Below are positions 4,330 to 6,097 of a stretch of DNA of 6,097 bases, piece by piece (the stretch's first letter is position 1; each line of letters opens with the position of its first letter). The DNA comes from Frankiaceae bacterium. GTDB lineage: Bacteria > Actinomycetota > Actinomycetes > Frankiales > Frankiaceae. A program made the position numbers and the translations under genes. The stretch spans positions 1-6,097 of the forward strand of contig JAVEDQ010000280.1 of assembly GCA_030840885.1 (NCBI GenBank). Reading direction: 5' to 3'. Under the pieces are notes generated by a model that saw only the letters and a list, made by a program, of their open reading frames with translations, ran no database searches and was not told the DNA's origin.

Positions 4330-6097
4330 CTAGAGCGGCACGCCGTCGCGCTGCCGGAGCCGAGGGCCCGGAACCGCCGAGGCTGCAGCCGACGGCGTGC
4401 CGGTCCCGGCGTCGGTCATGGTTGGCCCATTCGACGCCAGTGCCGCCAGCACGACGGACGGGTCCAGCGTCTGCCCCTCCTGGACGCGGAGGACATGGCG
4501 CCCGGCGGTCCGGTCGGCCGCCTGCCGCCAGACCTCGGGCGCAGTCACATCCCCGACGCCGTAGACCTGCAGGTCGCCGCCGAGCTGGACCAGCACCGCC
4601 TCGTAGACGACGGGGTCGGGCAGGAAGAGCACGAGTTCCCAGCGTCCGCCGGCGAGCACCGCGGCCGCGCTCTGCAGCGTCCGCACCAGGCCACTGACGT
4701 CGCCGGCTCCCGCTACGACGACGCTGACGTCGAAGGGGTAGGCCGCTTCGCGAGCGGCATTCGTCTCGAGGAGACGGCGGCGGGCCATCGCCGTGCTGCT
4801 CCCGGGCGGCACCGGATGCTGCGCGTAGACGTGCCGGAGCGCGTCGTGGAGGCAGATGCCCTCGCGGACGCTCTGGTTGTGGCCGTGCACGCGGTACTCC
4901 GCGGTGGGCACGGGCACGGTGTGGAAGCGCAGCCCGCCCCGGGCGAGGCGTAGCCACAGCTCCCAGTCGTCGAGCAGGCGCATCCGGCTGTCGAAGCCAC
5001 CGGCGGCACGCACCTCGTCGGCGGGGACGAGCGGCGTCATCCCACCGAGGGTGTTCACGACGGCGAGGGTCTCGGCGTCGAACGGCGCGTCGCCGAACAC
5101 CGCCCGGTCCACGACGGTCCCGTCCTGCTCGGTGACGCGGATGCAGTAGCTGTGGACGCCGACCGGGTCGCTGGAGCGCGCAGCCGCTGCGTCGTAGGCG
5201 TCGACGAGGGTCGCGACATGGTGGGGGAAGTAGATGTCGTCGTCGTCGAGGAAGGCGAGCAGTTCGCCCCGGGCGGCGAGGACGGCGGTCGTGTTGGCCG
5301 CGGCCCGACCGCCGTTCACGGCCAGGTCGACCAACTCGACGCGGAGCCGGCCTCGCATGTCGTCGACGACGGCGTTGACGTCGAGCCCGCCGTCGTTGAC
5401 GACGACTACCTCGAGATCGGCGTAGGTCTGCTCGGCCACGCTGGCCAGTGCACGCCGCAGCATCTCCGGGCGGTTGTGGGTCGGGATCAGGACCGAGACG
5501 CGCGGGTCACCGATCCGCGGTTCCCGGGCCGGCAGCGGATCCGGGGCCGGCAGTGACGGACGCAGCGTCCGTTCCCAGAGCCGCTGGTGGTTGTCGCGCT
5601 CGACTTCGGCCCAGTCGAGGTCGTTGTCGTCGAACGATGCGTGGCCGTCGTGGTGGACGAAGACGTCGTCGCAGACCAGCAGGCGGCTGCCGTCGGCTCG
5701 GAGCCGGAAGCACAGGTCGTCGTCCTCGCACCCGCCGAGGCCGAAGCCCTCGTCGAAACCGCCGATCCGGTTGAACGCCGCGGTGCGGACGGCCAGGCAG
5801 AACCCCACCAGCCGTGAGGTCTCGGTCCTGCCACCCCGGTGCTGCAGCCGCCACAACCAGGCGAAATCGTCGATGGCCAGCGCGTCGGAGACCTCGTAGG
5901 CGGTGTCGATCAGCTGGACGCCGGAGACGAAGTTCGACCGGGGTCCGGTGGCCACGACGTCCGGGTCGGCGAACGGTTCGAGCAACCCGTCGAGCCAGCC
6001 GGGCGGGACGACGGTGTCGCTGTTCAGGAAGACGACGATCGGGTTCCGGGCGTGCGACGCACCCTGGTTGCAGCCGGCCGCGAACCCCCGGTTCTCC
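4330..6097 (-). CDS. Multi-domain family 2 glycosyltransferase (tandem GT-A domains), N-terminus outside window
   Basis: 588 residues are visible and the frame is open through the right edge, so the true start lies beyond it; the TTG at 5985 is an internal Leu. Numbering from the edge, domain 1 begins in mid-domain with NRGFAAGCNQG (2-12). It has the DXD-type NSDT (25-28), RLVGFCLAVR (95-104) and CEDDDLCFRLR (123-133), the catalytic-base region, then a DVFVHHDG segment. Domain 2 starts VSVLIPTHNR (200-209), with NDGG (234-237), metal-binding FLDDDD (282-287) and LDDWELWLRL (375-384). Both look catalytically complete. A third segment starting VSVVVAGAGD (457-466) has GT-A spacing but lacks acidic motifs. 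The last ~35 residues are Ala/Pro/Gly/Thr-rich and probably disordered. Such two-domain proteins often build O-antigen, capsule or cell-wall glycans, or glycosylate proteins, with each domain adding one sugar. Substrates are not predictable. It converges on the preceding glycosyltransferase gene across 43 bases. Confidence 0.9.
   Translation of the reverse strand, partial: ENRGFAAGCNQGASHARNPIVVFLNSDTVVPPGWLDGLLEPFADPDVVATGPRSNFVSGVQLIDTAYEVSDALAIDDFAWLWRLQHRGGRTETSRLVGFCLAVRTAAFNRIGGFDEGFGLGGCEDDDLCFRLRADGSRLLVCDDVFVHHDGHASFDDNDLDWAEVERDNHQRLWERTLRPSLPAPDPLPAREPRIGDPRVSVLIPTHNRPEMLRRALASVAEQTYADLEVVVVNDGGLDVNAVVDDMRGRLRVELVDLAVNGGRAAANTTAVLAARGELLAFLDDDDIYFPHHVATLVDAYDAAAARSSDPVGVHSYCIRVTEQDGTVVDRAVFGDAPFDAETLAVVNTLGGMTPLVPADEVRAAGGFDSRMRLLDDWELWLRLARGGLRFHTVPVPTAEYRVHGHNQSVREGICLHDALRHVYAQHPVPPGSSTAMARRRLLETNAAREAAYPFDVSVVVAGAGDVSGLVRTLQSAAAVLAGGRWELVLFLPDPVVYEAVLVQLGGDLQVYGVGDVTAPEVWRQAADRTAGRHVLRVQEGQTLDPSVVLAALASNGPTMTDAGTGTPSAAASAVPGPRLRQRDGVPL

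Noticed and set aside
4302..4697. Rightward frame of 131 codons near the glycosyltransferase C-terminus
   Set aside because: Low-complexity Arg/Pro/Ala product opposite the real gene; no support.
5985..5985. TTG at 5985 as the start of the right-hand glycosyltransferase
   Set aside because: Translation upstream continues in frame with typical GT2 motifs (NRGFAAGCNQG, FLNSDT), so this TTG encodes an internal leucine.
1..6097. CRISPR arrays, tRNA or rRNA genes, riboswitches
   Set aside because: No regularly spaced direct repeats, cloverleaf-like fold with a conserved T-loop, or recognisable aptamer sequence was seen in the non-coding stretches.

Overview
The window is uniformly GC-rich, with third codon positions almost always G or C and frequent GGC/GCC/CTG/GTC codons. 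It uses TGA/TAG stops and short GGAG-type ribosome binding sites. This points to a chromosomal segment of a high-GC bacterium, most likely an actinobacterium. That assignment is by eye from composition and protein character; no database was consulted. The content looks like an accessory surface-sugar locus.

Layout from left to right. Positions 1-82 (+) hold the last 26 codons of a gene whose C-terminus looks like a PIN-domain (VapC-type) toxin. Positions 83-218 are a convergent intergenic spacer. Together with the end of the PIN-like gene, it carries four copies of the octamer AGTTGATC/GATCAACT arranged as overlapping inverted repeats. Positions 219-1040 (-) encode a short-chain dehydrogenase resembling the PtmA type found in nonulosonic acid loci. 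It lies 21 bases downstream of a large gene ending at 1062 (-), so the two probably form one operon. The large gene encodes a three-part protein: a NeuB-type sialic/legionaminic/pseudaminic acid synthase barrel, a SAF (antifreeze-like) domain, and a second TIM barrel of the xylose-isomerase/AP-endonuclease-2 type. Its start is best placed at a TTG at 3032. Positions 3033-3254 are a divergent intergenic region. Positions 3255-4286 (+) encode a single-domain family 2 glycosyltransferase. A 43-base convergent gap with GC-rich hairpins follows. From 4330 to the right edge (-) runs a multi-domain glycosyltransferase whose N-terminus lies outside the window. It has two intact-looking GT-A domains and a third C-terminal segment that looks like a decayed GT-A domain.

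How the genes may work together. The NeuB barrel would condense an N-acylated aminohexose with phosphoenolpyruvate to give a nine-carbon nonulosonic acid. The fused second barrel and the PtmA-like dehydrogenase would act on precursor or product sugars. The flanking glycosyltransferases would assemble the sugar onto a surface glycan or protein. The CMP-sugar synthetase, NeuC/LegG-type epimerase, aminotransferase and acetyltransferase expected of a complete pathway are not in this window, so the product cannot be named. The points most worth a second look are the synthase-SAF-isomerase fusion, the degenerate third glycosyltransferase domain, and the AGTTGATC repeat cluster next to the toxin-like gene end.
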